From: Desulfosarcina ovata subsp. ovata
Lineage (GTDB): Bacteria > Desulfobacterota > Desulfobacteria > Desulfobacterales > Desulfosarcinaceae
DNA length: 64,000 nucleotides
NCBI RefSeq assembly: GCF_009689005.1
Contig: NZ_AP021879.1
Coordinates: forward strand, 4,154,001 to 4,218,000
Reading direction: 5' to 3'
Part shown: positions 1 to 8,970 of the stretch, piece after piece
How positions within the stretch are numbered: the first letter of the stretch is position 1
How the letters are laid out: the number at the start of each line of letters is the position of its first letter
Position numbers and translations under genes: made by a program
The notes under the pieces: model-generated
Database searches by the model: none
Told to the model about the DNA's origin: nothing
Seen by the model: only the letters and a program-made list of their open reading frames with translations

Positions 1-1037
1 CCGTTGCCGTCAATCAGCGGAACCCGGGTTTTCAGGTAGGCCGGCGCCGCCATGGGAAACACCCGGCGATCCACGGCCACGGATCGTCCCGGCGTCAGGT
101 TTACACCGATGGCACCGAGGGGACCCGACGTTTCGGTTTTAAAAAACACATAGCTGGGGTTGTGGTTCAAAATGGCGTCCACCTCGGCGGGATGTGCCGT
201 CAGGTACGCCTTGATCCGCTGCATGGACATTTCCGACGCCGGAATCTTACCCTGATCGATGAGCAGGCGGCCGATGCTGTGGTAGGGGCGGCCGTTGGTG
301 CCGTGGTAATGGACGCGGATGACATCCCCGTTGGTCAGGTAGATTCTGCCGGACCCCTGGATCTGCAGAAAAAAAAGGTCGATACGGTCATCCACCCAGG
401 CGATCGGACGGGCGTTGCGGGAAAATTCGCGATCGGCCTCGATGGCCTGTCGGTCGGGGTAGGGCACCACGGTCTTGCCGGCCAGACGACCGACAATGCG
501 TTTTGTTTTAAAGCTTTCGCCAAAGGGCGAAAGATCGATGACCATCAGGTCGGCGGGCAGGGCATACACCGGATAAAGGTAGCGGCGGTCCGGCGTCAGG
601 CTGCCCTTGAGATGGGGTTCATAATAACCGGTGAAAAGGACCTTTCCGCTTTCGGGTCCCCCGACGGAACGGTAAACTCGGTAATGCTCGGCGATAAAGC
701 GGTTCAGGGCCGCCGGACCGGGACGGGTGGCGGCAAATTCCCGCAGGACCACCAGCGATCGGACCAGGTGGTGGAGCATGTAACGGTCGTCACCGAAACG
801 GAAGGTGCGCTCGGCGGGCAGGCGGTGCAGATATTCAAGGCTTTTGCCGATGCCGTAGACGAGGTTGTCCAGAAACAGGTCGTCGGAGAAAACCGGATAA
901 TCCGCTGCCGCCAGGCGCACCACCGCCGGACCGGACGGCGGGACCGGCGGTTGCAGAAGCGCACAGCCCGCTGCCAGCAAGCAACAGAGACCCAAAAAGG
1001 CACGTTTGAGAAGCAAAGAACCGCGCGCGGGGCTCAT
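1..1037 (-). CDS. mltA: Membrane-bound lytic murein transglycosylase A (MltA), 3' end beyond window
   Basis: The minus-strand frame is open from an ATG at 1037 to the window edge, so the C-terminus is missing. MltA cleaves peptidoglycan glycan strands, leaving 1,6-anhydromuramyl ends, from the inner face of the outer membrane. The N-terminus has a hydrophobic stretch ending LLAAGC, a lipobox. Further in are GYYEP, LQIQGSGRI, NPSYVFF and GPLGAIGVNLTPGRSVAVDRR, all typical of the MltA and 3D domains. The start overlaps the moaC stop by four bases, so it is probably translationally coupled to the molybdenum-cofactor genes, although the functions are unrelated. Family assignment is firm. Confidence 0.9.
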   Translation of the reverse strand, partial: MSPARGSLLLKRAFLGLCCLLAAGCALLQPPVPPSGPAVVRLAAADYPVFSDDLFLDNLVYGIGKSLEYLHRLPAERTFRFGDDRYMLHHLVRSLVVLREFAATRPGPAALNRFIAEHYRVYRSVGGPESGKVLFTGYYEPHLKGSLTPDRRYLYPVYALPADLMVIDLSPFGESFKTKRIVGRLAGKTVVPYPDRQAIEADREFSRNARPIAWVDDRIDLFFLQIQGSGRIYLTNGDVIRVHYHGTNGRPYHSIGRLLIDQGKIPASEMSMQRIKAYLTAHPAEVDAILNHNPSYVFFKTETSGPLGAIGVNLTPGRSVAVDRRVFPMAAPAYLKTRVPLIDGN

Positions 1038-1522
1038 GGCGAAGACGGGTGGCGGATAAAGGTACCGCTTTTCCCGCCGCTCTTTTTCAACAGGCAGATG
1101 TCGGTGATGGTCATGGCCTTGTCGATGGCCTTGCACATATCGTAAAGGGTCAGGGCGGCCACGGAAACGGCGGTCAAGGCTTCCATTTCGACGCCGGTCT
1201 GGTCGACGATCCGGGCGGTACCTTCGATCCGGAAGGCATTTTCTGCCGCAATGGGAAAAAAATCGACCTGGACATGGGTCAGGTTCAGGGGATGGCACAT
1301 GGGGATCAGATCGGCGGTTTTCTTGGCCGCCATGACGCCGGCAATGCGCGCCGTTTCGATCACGTTGCCCTTGGAGACGGTACCGTCGGCAATCCGCTGA
1401 AAGGTCTCCGCCGACATGTGGACCACGGCCTGGGCCAGGGCCGTCCGGCTGGTGGGTTTTTTCTCGGTCACGTCCACCATGCGCACGCGACCTTGATCAT
1501 CGATATGGGTCAAATCGGACAT
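1034..1522 (-). CDS. moaC: Cyclic pyranopterin monophosphate synthase MoaC
   Basis: MoaC converts the MoaA product 3',8-cH2GTP into cyclic pyranopterin monophosphate, the first committed intermediate of molybdenum cofactor synthesis. The 162-residue protein carries the family signatures: LTHIDDQGRVRMVDVTEK near the start, AGVMAAKKTADLIPMCHPL in the middle and GVEMEALTAVSVAALTLYDMCKA near the end. I chose the ATG at 1522 because GGGAG lies seven bases upstream and the DLTHIDD motif follows directly; an in-frame ATG further upstream would add about nine residues. It lies between the moaE-like gene and mltA in a minus-strand run. No moaA is present in the window. Confidence 0.95.
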   Translation of the reverse strand: MSDLTHIDDQGRVRMVDVTEKKPTSRTALAQAVVHMSAETFQRIADGTVSKGNVIETARIAGVMAAKKTADLIPMCHPLNLTHVQVDFFPIAAENAFRIEGTARIVDQTGVEMEALTAVSVAALTLYDMCKAIDKAMTITDICLLKKSGGKSGTFIRHPSSP

Positions 1523-1549
1523 ACGTTCTCCCATTGGGCAGTTCGCCAA

Positions 1550-1909
1550 TCAGACGAAAAACTCGGTTTTGGCGGTTACCGTCGTTTTAATGGCGTTCAG
1601 CGTGCGGGTCAGGACATCAATGACATTTTCGCGGACGTCTCCGGCCACCACCAGCATCATCACGTCATCGCCGACCGTAAGGTCCCGGTCGCCGGCAATC
1701 TCAACCTGGATGTCCACGATTCCCGGCAGGCCGCGATGCTCGGCGAGCACCTGGGCCAACCGTTCGATATCCACGGCCACACGCAGGCCGGAAACCGGGC
1801 GTCCATCGCGGGACGTTCCCCGGACCACCCCATTGTGGCACAAGATCATTCCCACCTGGGCGTAATCCGGATGGGCCTTAATTTTCGAAATCAGAGTATC
1901 TGCATTCAT
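1550..1909 (-). CDS. moaE: MoaE-like molybdopterin synthase large-subunit homologue
   Basis: A 119-residue protein between mobA and moaC. It resembles the short MoaE-like proteins of deltaproteobacteria: an N-terminal strand followed by HNGVVRGTSRDGRPV, which matches the MoaE loop that precedes the active site, then a helix rich in L, A and E, and a C-terminal strand. MoaE with thiocarboxylated MoaD puts the dithiolene sulfurs into precursor Z. The canonical C-terminal lysine motif (PIWKKE) is not visible, so the protein may be a diverged form. Operon position supports a molybdenum-cofactor role, but catalytic competence is uncertain. Confidence 0.7.
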   Translation of the reverse strand: MNADTLISKIKAHPDYAQVGMILCHNGVVRGTSRDGRPVSGLRVAVDIERLAQVLAEHRGLPGIVDIQVEIAGDRDLTVGDDVMMLVVAGDVRENVIDVLTRTLNAIKTTVTAKTEFFV

Positions 1910-1922
1910 GGTTCACAACTCC

Positions 1923-2528
1923 TCAATGGTTGTCCCGGTAGAGGGATTCGGCCCGGACCAGGTCCTCCGGGGTGTTCATGTTGAAAAAAGAGACGAGTTC
2001 CGGATCGATGGCGCGCAACTCGCTTTCGGCGACCGGTTTGATGCGCACTTTACGGAAAAGACCCTTGATTTTCAGCAGGTCCCGCTCCAGTTGCCAGGCC
2101 ATGGCCGGCAGGCAGGTTTTTCGGTATACGGCAAACATGGGTTCATAGCCGGCATCGGTTGACGGGATGATCAGATCCGCCTTGGAATCGATGTGATCGA
2201 GAACACAGGCAATCATTCCGGGTTTGACAAAAGGCGCATCACAGGCGGCAAAAAAGGCGTATTCATGCCTGGCGGCAAAAAGGCCGGCGTAAATGCCGTT
2301 GAGTGAACTGCGCTGTGAATAATGGTCCGTGACGATCAGGGCATCCACATCCATGTAGGCGGCGGGATCATTGGTCACCAGCACGATCTGGTCGAACAGG
2401 CTGGAATAGACCGCCATCAGGCGGTCAATATTACGCTGTCCGCCGATACGGATAAAGGCCTTGTTCTTGCCGGCGAAACGCTTGCTCTCTCCGCCGGCAA
2501 GAATGACGCCGGTGCATGGCCATGCCAT
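1923..2528 (-). CDS. mobA: Molybdenum cofactor guanylyltransferase MobA
   Basis: MobA transfers GMP from GTP to molybdopterin to form the guanine dinucleotide cofactor used by DMSO-reductase-family enzymes such as formate dehydrogenase and polysulfide reductase. The start at 2528 gives a protein that opens with GVILAGGESKRFAGKNKAFIRIGG, the nucleotidyltransferase P-loop-like signature. It continues with LVTNDP, GIYAGL and ACDAPFVKPG, the metal- and GTP-binding segment. About 201 residues is normal for the family. The frame is open upstream to 2699, but that part is not family-like. GGGAG precedes the chosen ATG. It is the first gene of the minus-strand run. Confidence 0.92.
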   Translation of the reverse strand: MAWPCTGVILAGGESKRFAGKNKAFIRIGGQRNIDRLMAVYSSLFDQIVLVTNDPAAYMDVDALIVTDHYSQRSSLNGIYAGLFAARHEYAFFAACDAPFVKPGMIACVLDHIDSKADLIIPSTDAGYEPMFAVYRKTCLPAMAWQLERDLLKIKGLFRKVRIKPVAESELRAIDPELVSFFNMNTPEDLVRAESLYRDNH

Positions 2529-2727
2529 TGTCAGCTCCCGGAAACGAAGGGTTGAAAAAATGATGCGATGAATCGTGATCAGCCCGTTTCGGCCACCATA
2601 AAAAAAAGCCCCTATAAAAGCAAGGAGATTGGAGATTCTGGGCTTGCCTTGATCCGTTGCATGGGATATCGGTAGGCAATGGTTCCAGGCCGTCGCCACT
2701 GCTTGCGCGGATCGGTGCAGGCCCCTA

Positions 2728-2888
2728 AGGATCGGGAATTTTATTAATTAAACGAAATTGCTTGTTCTTGCGCCCGTCTTCCGCGTTGCATCAACGGCCA
2801 CATACTCCCGGTATGCAACCCTTGATGCGCCTTGAAGACGAACACAAGCCCGGCGCAATTACGCTCAATTAATTTCATCCCCGATCCT
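2728..2888. repeat. Large imperfect palindrome, MITE-like
   Basis: An imperfect inverted repeat of about 161 bp between the divergent mobA and moaB/mogA genes. Both ends read AGGATCGGG inward, followed by AT-rich ATTAATT, and then by matching segments that contain TTGTTC/GTCTTC and GTTGCAT. The terminal 20 or so bases match the perfect palindrome at 40892-40937. It contains no credible gene. Confidence 0.7.
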
Positions 2889-2913
2889 AACCCGTTAAAC
2901 GAGGAAAAACCGT

Positions 2914-3414
2914 ATGGGTGTACACGAACATCGAAAATCGGCACCGGCATCGGTCGGTGTGGGAATCCTCTCGGTCTCTTCTACCCGATCCCTGGCAGAC
3001 GACGAAAGCGGTCTCTGGATCGCCAGGCAGGCAGAAAAAGAGGGGCATGTGGTCCGGTTTCACCAGGTGGTCACCGATGATGTCTCCGCCATCCGGGAGT
3101 CGACCCTGAAAGCCATCCGGGAGCACGAACTGCAGGCCCTGCTGATCACCGGCGGGACCGGCATCACCCCCAAAGATGTCACCATCGATGCCATCAAACC
3201 GCTTTTTGTCAAAGAGATGACCGCCTTTGGCGCCATTTTCGCCCAGCTCAGCTACGAGGAGATCGACGCCGCGGCGATTCTTTCCCGGGCCGCCGCCGGT
3301 ATTGTCGGCCAAACCGTGGTCTTCTGCATGCCGGGCAGCAAAAAAGCCTGCCAGTTGGCCTGCAAGGCGCTGATTTTTCCGGACCTGGGCCATGTCGTCG
3401 CCCATGCCCGCTGA
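2914..3414 (+). CDS. moaB: MoaB/MogA family molybdopterin adenylyltransferase
   Basis: This family adenylylates molybdopterin before molybdate insertion. The 166-residue protein has the MoCF_biosynth fold: an N-terminal GILSVSSTRSLADDESG, then LLITGGTGITPKDVT (the TGGTG phosphate loop), then FGAIFAQLSYEEI and GIVGQTVVFCMPGSKKACQLA near the end. MoaB and MogA cannot be separated reliably by eye. It is transcribed divergently from the mobA-moaE-moaC run across the 2728-2888 palindrome, and GAGGAAAAA precedes the ATG. Confidence 0.88.
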   Translation: MGVHEHRKSAPASVGVGILSVSSTRSLADDESGLWIARQAEKEGHVVRFHQVVTDDVSAIRESTLKAIREHELQALLITGGTGITPKDVTIDAIKPLFVKEMTAFGAIFAQLSYEEIDAAAILSRAAAGIVGQTVVFCMPGSKKACQLACKALIFPDLGHVVAHAR

Positions 3415-3462
3415 TCCTGCCGTTGTCGGCGGCCCGCGTCGGCAGAAGAATCGGTGCTGCCA

Positions 3463-3834
3463 ATGATCCCGACCCGCGCCAACGCCTCCGAGTCCGGCGA
3501 CCTGACCATCAGGGCGCTTCAGGCAAAGGTGGATCGATGGATCCGCACCTATGGGGTGCGGTACTTCTCGGAGTTGACCAATCTCGCCGTGCTGATGGAA
3601 GAGGTCGGTGAGCTGGCCCGGCTCATGGCCCGGACCTATGGCGATCAGAGCTTTAAAAACGATGCGGAACACAGCGCCCTGGCCGATGAAATTGCCGATG
3701 TGCTGTTCGTGCTGGTCTGTATTGCCAACCAAACCGGTGTGGACCTGGAAGCCGCCCTTTCAACGAACCTGCAAAAGAAAACCTCACGGGACCATCGACG
3801 TCACCGGAATAACCCGAAATTGACCACCAGCTGA
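3463..3834 (+). CDS. MazG-like nucleotide pyrophosphohydrolase
   Basis: A single MazG-type all-alpha NTP-PPase domain of about 123 residues. It shows the metal-binding pattern EEVGELARLM (EExxE) followed by DEIADVLFVLVCIAN (ExxD), and ends with the typical DHRRHRNNPKL tail. Members hydrolyse nucleoside triphosphates to monophosphate and pyrophosphate, often as house-cleaning or dCTP/dUTP enzymes; the substrate here cannot be predicted. A GTG at 3454 is an alternative start. It lies 48 bases downstream of the moaB/mogA gene on the same strand. Confidence 0.8.
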   Translation: MIPTRANASESGDLTIRALQAKVDRWIRTYGVRYFSELTNLAVLMEEVGELARLMARTYGDQSFKNDAEHSALADEIADVLFVLVCIANQTGVDLEAALSTNLQKKTSRDHRRHRNNPKLTTS

Positions 3835-3889
3835 CAACGACTCGCGGCGTCGGTGCGCCACCGCAGGCCTCCTGAAATCGATACTGCCA

Positions 3890-5392
3890 TCAGGGGGTTG
3901 ATGCGGAAGGCGTGCGGTCTTGCTTTTTGTGCAGCAACCAATCGACGACATCGGATGGGTCGGGTTCGTGGGGGGCAGTCATTTCCGGCGGGGAGGATGG
4001 TTCCGTCGGCGTTTCGGGAACCGGGAAGCGCACGGCCGTCGGTGTCCGGCGGTTTACCAGGGGATCGGGGTCATCCGGTTGATCGATTTCAGGTGGGGCA
4101 AAAGGGGGTTCCGGTTCACGGTCAATGCTCTCTGGCGGTTTTTCGATAGTGGCACTCGGTTCCGCCGGCAGTACCGGAGACGCGACAAGCGCCTTCTGCG
4201 ACGTCGACGCCTCAGGGTTCCGGTCCAAACCGGACGGACCGGCCGACTTGGTTTCAACGGGCAGGATTTTGGGTTCGGGCAAGCGGCTGGACGGAACCGG
4301 GCGGGGATCGGAGCGGGACGGCGCCATCAAGGTGGCGGTCACTTTTGTGCGGTTCTGGTTTTCCGGCAACGCGTTTTCGACGGGTGCGTCAATCCGGCCA
4401 GCTCTGGAGTCAGGGGCCTGTTGCCCACCGATACGGACGGATACGAGCAGCCCTGCGGTCCCCACCACCAGAATCGTGGCCAACCCCACGGCCCATGGCA
4501 GAAAGCGGTTCGTACTCGCTCCGGATGCCACCGACAACCTGGGTGATGCGGGTTTGCGTTGGGTGGCCACGGCCGCCGGCTGTTTCTTTAGGGGAAAAGA
4601 GATCCGTTCCCGGCACTTTTTTACGATGGCTTTGTCAATAGTCTTTCGGGATGCCTCAAAGCCGCACAACAGGGCCAGATCGCAGAGGATGTTGATCTGT
4701 CGCGGAAAGCCGTTTGAAAAATCGTAAATGCATGCCATGGCGTCCGACGAAAGAATGTTGCCGGCCGCCCCGGCCGTTTTCAGGCGATGGGCGATGTAAC
4801 TGCAGGTTTCCAATCGAGTCAACGGGTTCAGGTGGTAGGTAATGGTGATTCGTTTTCTCAGGGCGCGGTTTTCCGGCCGCAACAGCAGGGCATTGACTTC
4901 GCCCTGGCCCACAAAAAAAATGTTGAGCAGTTTGGCATCGGCCTTTTCGATATTGGAAAGCATACGGATCTCTTCCAACAGATCGTGCTTCAAGCGCTGG
5001 GTTTCGTCGATAATCAACAGCACCGTTCGTTTTTCGGCGTGCGCCTGGTAGAGAAAACAGCTGAAATGCTTGAGAAAGTCGCTCTTGTTGTGGATCTCGC
5101 CGGGAACGCCGAAGGCGATGCAGATCAACCGGTAAAAATCCAATCGGCTCAGACTGGGGTCCGAAATCATCGCCGCCAGCACGTTTTCGTGCAACGATTT
5201 TAAAAGGGCATTGATCAGGGTGGTTTTACCGGTGCCCACATCACCGGTGAGAAGTAGAAACCCCTTCTGGTCCAGCACACCGTATTTCAGTGTGGTCAGG
5301 GCTTCGCGGTGCGTTGCGCCAAGCCAGAGAAACGCCGGATCGGTGGTGATCTGAAACGGTTTGCGCTGCAATTGATAAAAATCGGTGTACAT
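3890..5392 (-). CDS. ExeA/GspA-like AAA ATPase with membrane segment and proline-rich tail
   Basis: The start at 5392 gives MYTDFYQLQRKPF, the standard opening of ExeA-type secretion ATPases. A Walker A (LTGDVGTGKTT, about residue 45) and Walker B (VLLIIDETQ, about residue 125) lie in an AAA domain that ends near residue 270. A transmembrane helix follows (FLPWAVGLATILVVGTAGLLV, about residue 310). The last 180 residues are low-complexity and rich in P, E, S and R, probably periplasmic. The layout matches ATPases that help assemble type II secretion or polysaccharide export through the peptidoglycan. It overlaps or abuts the TAXI receptor gene upstream. The partner secretion system is not in the window. 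Confidence 0.8.
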   Translation of the reverse strand: MYTDFYQLQRKPFQITTDPAFLWLGATHREALTTLKYGVLDQKGFLLLTGDVGTGKTTLINALLKSLHENVLAAMISDPSLSRLDFYRLICIAFGVPGEIHNKSDFLKHFSCFLYQAHAEKRTVLLIIDETQRLKHDLLEEIRMLSNIEKADAKLLNIFFVGQGEVNALLLRPENRALRKRITITYHLNPLTRLETCSYIAHRLKTAGAAGNILSSDAMACIYDFSNGFPRQINILCDLALLCGFEASRKTIDKAIVKKCRERISFPLKKQPAAVATQRKPASPRLSVASGASTNRFLPWAVGLATILVVGTAGLLVSVRIGGQQAPDSRAGRIDAPVENALPENQNRTKVTATLMAPSRSDPRPVPSSRLPEPKILPVETKSAGPSGLDRNPEASTSQKALVASPVLPAEPSATIEKPPESIDREPEPPFAPPEIDQPDDPDPLVNRRTPTAVRFPVPETPTEPSSPPEMTAPHEPDPSDVVDWLLHKKQDRTPSASTP

Positions 5393-5405
5393 GGCCTGCG
5401 GTCCC

Positions 5406-6413
5406 TCACGGCTGAAGTGCCTCTTTGATGGCATTCAGCACCGGATTCATGGACTGGTCGCGCTTGGGGGGTGACGGAGGTGTTGGAATGGCGGCCAGTT
5501 GCTGCCGGACACAATCGTACTGCTCCCATCCCTTGAGCTTGTAGTCCAGGTTCACGGCCCGCCATTTGGGATGTCCGTTGGCTTGCAACCATTCCAGATT
5601 GTCGTAAATCACCCGGCCCACCCGGCCCACTGTGGTGCAGTGATAGTTACGAAAATCGAAGGACACCAGTACGGCTTTGACTGCCGCCGTATCGACGGGG
5701 TCGTTCTGCCAACTGTAGGTCGCCGCCGGAATCTGTGCCTGGGGATAAAATTCGGTAATGCTTTTGTTGGTAATTGGAATCAGGTGGAGCCCGTCGTCGG
5801 CCGTCACCCCTTCCGCAAAAAGCTTCACCGGATAGCCGGCCACATAGAACATGGCATCGACGCTTCCCGATTTCAGCCCTTCCAGGGCCTGATTCAGACC
5901 GATGGTGAGCGTTTGGCCCGGCGTGATTCCGGAAACTTCAAAGAGCAGGCGAGCGGTGAGATAGGTGCCGCTGCCTTCCGTTCCAATGGCCACCCGTTTT
6001 CCGGCAAGATCGTCAAACTCGGCGATGGCCGGCACCCCGAGCAGATGAATTTCTTCGTTATAAAGCGGAAAGACCATCTTTATTTTTTTGGCAATGCGTT
6101 TGAGCGTCTCGTCGGTCTGGACCTTGGAAACAAATGCCAGCACATCGGACTGCACAATCCCCAACTGGGTACGCGGTCGCTTGTAGACCGCGTAGATGTT
6201 TTCCACCGAGCCGTTGGAGTTGTAGACATCCATGTCAATTCCATAGGCGTTGACCAATGCGCTGACGTTCAACCCGAATTGATAGTAGGTGCCCTTTTCT
6301 CCACCGGTGATAATGCCCATAAAAATACCGCTCTCTTCGGCGGCCTGAAGCGGTTCGACCTGGCAGACGATGAAGACAAAAAAGACAAACAGACCGGTGA
6401 CCCGTTTTAGCAT
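5406..6413 (-). CDS. TAXI-family TRAP-type periplasmic solute receptor
   Basis: A 335-residue exported protein with an N-terminal signal peptide (LFVFFVFIVCQVEPLQA). The mature part opens with IFMGIITGGEKGTYYQFG, the TAXI motif. Later come VYNSNGSVENI, GIVQSDV, GTEGSGTYLTARLL and GLKSGSVDAMFYVAGYP. TAXI receptors bind small organic anions such as glutamate or other carboxylates for TRAP permeases. No permease gene is adjacent; instead the ExeA-like ATPase follows by 13 bases. An orphan receptor could act in sensing or as a structural partner. Confidence 0.85.
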   Translation of the reverse strand: MLKRVTGLFVFFVFIVCQVEPLQAAEESGIFMGIITGGEKGTYYQFGLNVSALVNAYGIDMDVYNSNGSVENIYAVYKRPRTQLGIVQSDVLAFVSKVQTDETLKRIAKKIKMVFPLYNEEIHLLGVPAIAEFDDLAGKRVAIGTEGSGTYLTARLLFEVSGITPGQTLTIGLNQALEGLKSGSVDAMFYVAGYPVKLFAEGVTADDGLHLIPITNKSITEFYPQAQIPAATYSWQNDPVDTAAVKAVLVSFDFRNYHCTTVGRVGRVIYDNLEWLQANGHPKWRAVNLDYKLKGWEQYDCVRQQLAAIPTPPSPPKRDQSMNPVLNAIKEALQP

Positions 6414-6712
6414 GTTGGTTTCCCCCCTGAAGACGAGCGTGTTGGATAAAAAATGTCTCCCCTTTCCCGATGAATAGATACGGAAACGGAACTACTGACG
6501 GGCAACCCCTGTTGATAAGCGGGATGGATGGCACGGGATTGCCGTAACGGTGCAAGCGAGAAAAAAAGTGTTTTCGGATCATAATGAACAGGGCCGACGT
6601 TCAGGAAAAATTAGCGATACAAGTGAGGAGAAAATCCGGTAGCAGCAGGCGCAAAGGGAACATCGGAGACCGCGTCGTGTCGCCTGACACATTGGCCATG
6701 TCATTTTTTTCT

Positions 6713-7006
6713 TTACCAGTAAGCCATGGAAAAATCAATCCAAATACGGTTACCCTGTACGCATGCACATTGAAGAAAAAGCCGGATGGGTTGCGCGTTT
6801 AGCCTGCCAGGCAGCCCCTCCGTCTGGGTCAGGCAGACCAGCACGTTGGGCTGGATCACCTTGCCGTTTTTGCAGATTTCCTTTCCATTCCTAAGCATTT
6901 CGGCGCGCTCGGCAAACGACAATCCCTGGGGACAGTACCCGCCTTCGTAGGCCACGTGGCAGAACGTCTGGTCGGACAGCAGATCGATCTTCTCGTTATT
7001 GTCCAC
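6713..7006 (-). pseudogene. Possible degraded gene encoding a Cys-containing protein
   Basis: A 97-codon minus-strand frame with a GTG start near 7006. The first 70 residues show normal codon use for this genome and a plausible soluble sequence with cysteines (TFCHVAYEGGYCPQG, KEICKNGK). Just upstream, a different frame reads DSSVGVVLALVNMGAE, which also looks coding. A frameshifted remnant is therefore as likely as a small gene. I do not recognise the family. The rest of 6414-7190 holds no gene that I can support. Confidence 0.3.
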
Positions 7007-7191
7007 CGCTCCGCCCCCATGTTCACCAGCGCCAGGACCACACCGACAGAGGAATCCTTGTGCCGAGATTACGCGTCCGGTTGACCGGAAGAGCCGGGGG
7101 TCGGATACGTTTTAGCGTCTGGTTTCAGGAAGAAAACGGATGGTGGATATCATTTACAGTCGTCTGATCGCAGGGTATTATCAATCAATTC

Positions 7192-7219
7192 TTGAATAAA
7201 CGATTCACTTTTGAATAAA
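7192..7219 (+). promoter_or_regulatory. Two TTGAATAAA boxes before the sigma-54 activator gene
   Basis: TTGAATAAA occurs at 7192-7200 and at 7211-7219, spaced 19 bp apart, about two helical turns. The same half-site (CTGAATAA) forms the palindrome at 8812-8829, downstream of the activator gene. I infer binding sites of the activator and autoregulation. Confidence 0.5.
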
Positions 7220-7247
7220 ATAGTCTTATGTGGACTTCTTACGACAG

Positions 7248-8804
7248 ATGACAAAAAGTAAACTGGTTATGTCCAACAATTCCGACCCGTTTGATTCCCA
7301 TTCCAACGACCCGATAGAGCGAGACAACCGGGCCGCTGCCAAGATCACCGATCCGGACGATGCCGGCGAACCGGCGGCCGTGGCCGAACAGATGCGCTGT
7401 TTACAGGCGATGGCACGGGAAAGGGATGCCATTATCGACTCTTCCTCGGACGGCCTGTTTGTCTGCGACAACCATGCCACCGTGATTCGTATCAACCCGG
7501 CGTCGGAGCGGATTCACAAGATAAAGGCCGATGCCATTGTTGGCAGGAACATGGTTGATCTGATCGAACAGGGATTTATCGACCGCTCGGCCGCCCTGGA
7601 GGCGATCCAGAAACGGGCCACGGTCAGCCTGCTCCAGAAAAAGGATCACCGAAAACTGATTTCTACGGGAACACCGGTTTTCGATGATTCGGGCGAGTTG
7701 ATCCGCGTCGTGGTCAGTGAACGGGACATCACCGAAATCGATACGCTGCAACGCTGCCTGGAGGAAGAGCAGGCCATCAAGGACCAGCTGCAGACCCAAC
7801 TGGCGGAAATGCAGCAACGTCTCATCCAAACGCAGAAAATCATCGCCCGCAGTCCCAATGTGGTGAAACTGTTGAAACAGGCGCTCAAGGTCAGCAAGGC
7901 GGATTCATCGGTGTTGATTACCGGTGAGTCCGGCGTCGGCAAGGGACTGGTCGCCAACCTGATCCATAAAAACTCCCACCGGGCCGAAAAGCCGTTGATC
8001 CGCATCAACTGCGGGGCGATCCCCGAATCCCTGATCGAGTCCGAACTCTTCGGCTATGAAAAAGGCGCCTTTACCGGCGCGCGGGCCGGCGGCAAGCCCG
8101 GTCACCTGGAACTGGCCGATGGGGGCACCCTGTTTCTGGATGAAATTGCCGAACTGCCGCTGTCCGCCCAGGTCAAACTCCTGCGATTTCTGGAGGACGG
8201 CCGCGTGAACCGTCTGGGCGGCACCCAGGCCCGGCAGGTGAATGCCCGCATCCTGGCGGCTACCCACCGCGATCTGAAGCAGATGGTGGGCGAAGGCACC
8301 TTCCGGCACGATCTTTACTACCGGTTGAATGTCATTCCCCTCGTCGTCCCGCCGGTCCGCGAGCGCAAGGAGTGCCTGCTGCCCCTTTTGCGTTACTATG
8401 TGGATTACTTCGCCCGAAAACTGGGAAGCCCCAAACGGCTGAGCCATGCCGCCGTCGAGTCACTCATGGCCTACCCGTTCCCTGGCAATGTCCGCGAGTT
8501 GATGAACATCTGTGAACGGGCCGTGGTCATGTCGGAACTGGAGGTGATCGCTCTGGAAGACCTGCCCCGGGACGTGGTCTCTCATGCCGGAGACGCCGGC
8601 GCCACGCCATCGGTTCAATGGCCTCCCCAGATGACCCTCGAGCAGATTTTGCAAAGCGTTGAACGGGCGCTTTTGCTGGAGGCCACGCAAAAATATCGCA
8701 ACCAGTCACAGATCGCCGCTGCCCTGGGCATCAGCCAGCCGACCGTGGCACGACGCATGAAAAAATATGGGCTGATGGCCTCCCTGACGATTCGTGAACG
8801 ATAA
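7248..8804 (+). CDS. PAS-domain sigma-54-dependent transcriptional activator (probable proline-catabolism regulator)
   Basis: The protein has an N-terminal PAS domain (about residues 55-165, DSSSDGLFVCDNHATVIRINPASERIH) and a coiled linker. Then comes an AAA+ domain with Walker A GESGVGKG, the sigma-54 contact loop GAFTGA, Walker B GGTLFLDE and the arginine-finger region. It ends with a Fis-type helix-turn-helix (QSQIAAALGISQPTVARRMKKYG). There is no receiver domain, so the signal is probably a small molecule or redox state sensed by PAS. The downstream genes degrade proline and have a -24/-12 promoter with an upstream palindrome, which fits this activator. A GTG at 7230 and an ATG at 7269 are alternative starts; none has a strong ribosome site. 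Confidence 0.88.
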   Translation: MTKSKLVMSNNSDPFDSHSNDPIERDNRAAAKITDPDDAGEPAAVAEQMRCLQAMARERDAIIDSSSDGLFVCDNHATVIRINPASERIHKIKADAIVGRNMVDLIEQGFIDRSAALEAIQKRATVSLLQKKDHRKLISTGTPVFDDSGELIRVVVSERDITEIDTLQRCLEEEQAIKDQLQTQLAEMQQRLIQTQKIIARSPNVVKLLKQALKVSKADSSVLITGESGVGKGLVANLIHKNSHRAEKPLIRINCGAIPESLIESELFGYEKGAFTGARAGGKPGHLELADGGTLFLDEIAELPLSAQVKLLRFLEDGRVNRLGGTQARQVNARILAATHRDLKQMVGEGTFRHDLYYRLNVIPLVVPPVRERKECLLPLLRYYVDYFARKLGSPKRLSHAAVESLMAYPFPGNVRELMNICERAVVMSELEVIALEDLPRDVVSHAGDAGATPSVQWPPQMTLEQILQSVERALLLEATQKYRNQSQIAAALGISQPTVARRMKKYGLMASLTIRER

Positions 8805-8811
8805 TCCGTTA

Positions 8812-8829
8812 TTATTCAGTCCTGAATAA
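8812..8829. promoter_or_regulatory. Upstream activator palindrome
   Basis: TTATTCAGTCCTGAATAA is a perfect 8-bp inverted repeat around TC. It lies about 142 bp upstream of the -24 element at 8971, a normal distance for an enhancer of sigma-54 transcription. It shares TGAATAA with the two boxes in front of the activator gene. Confidence 0.65.
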
Positions 8830-8970
8830 ATTTTGCGGGCAACGGTGGGTCATTGGATACCGCCGTTGTCTGTTGATGGTTGCCGAACCGTGCACCGTTC
8901 TTCCCGAAACCTTACCCCACCGGCGTTTTCCAGGAATCCGTACGAACGAATCGGTGCCGGCCCCTTAACA

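Noticed and set aside
162-1984. Long plus-strand frames opposite the molybdenum-cofactor and mltA genes
   Set aside because: They are shadows of GC-rich minus-strand genes, with His/Gly/Arg-rich translations lacking any family motif.
6584-6802. 72-codon plus-strand frame in the gap after the TAXI gene
   Set aside because: No ribosome site, unusual composition and no family motif; nothing supports expression.
7236-7246. TCTTACGACAG as a fourth copy of the leader element
   Set aside because: It has a partial box only, with no AGTGAAGGCG and no terminator, and lies within or next to the activator start.
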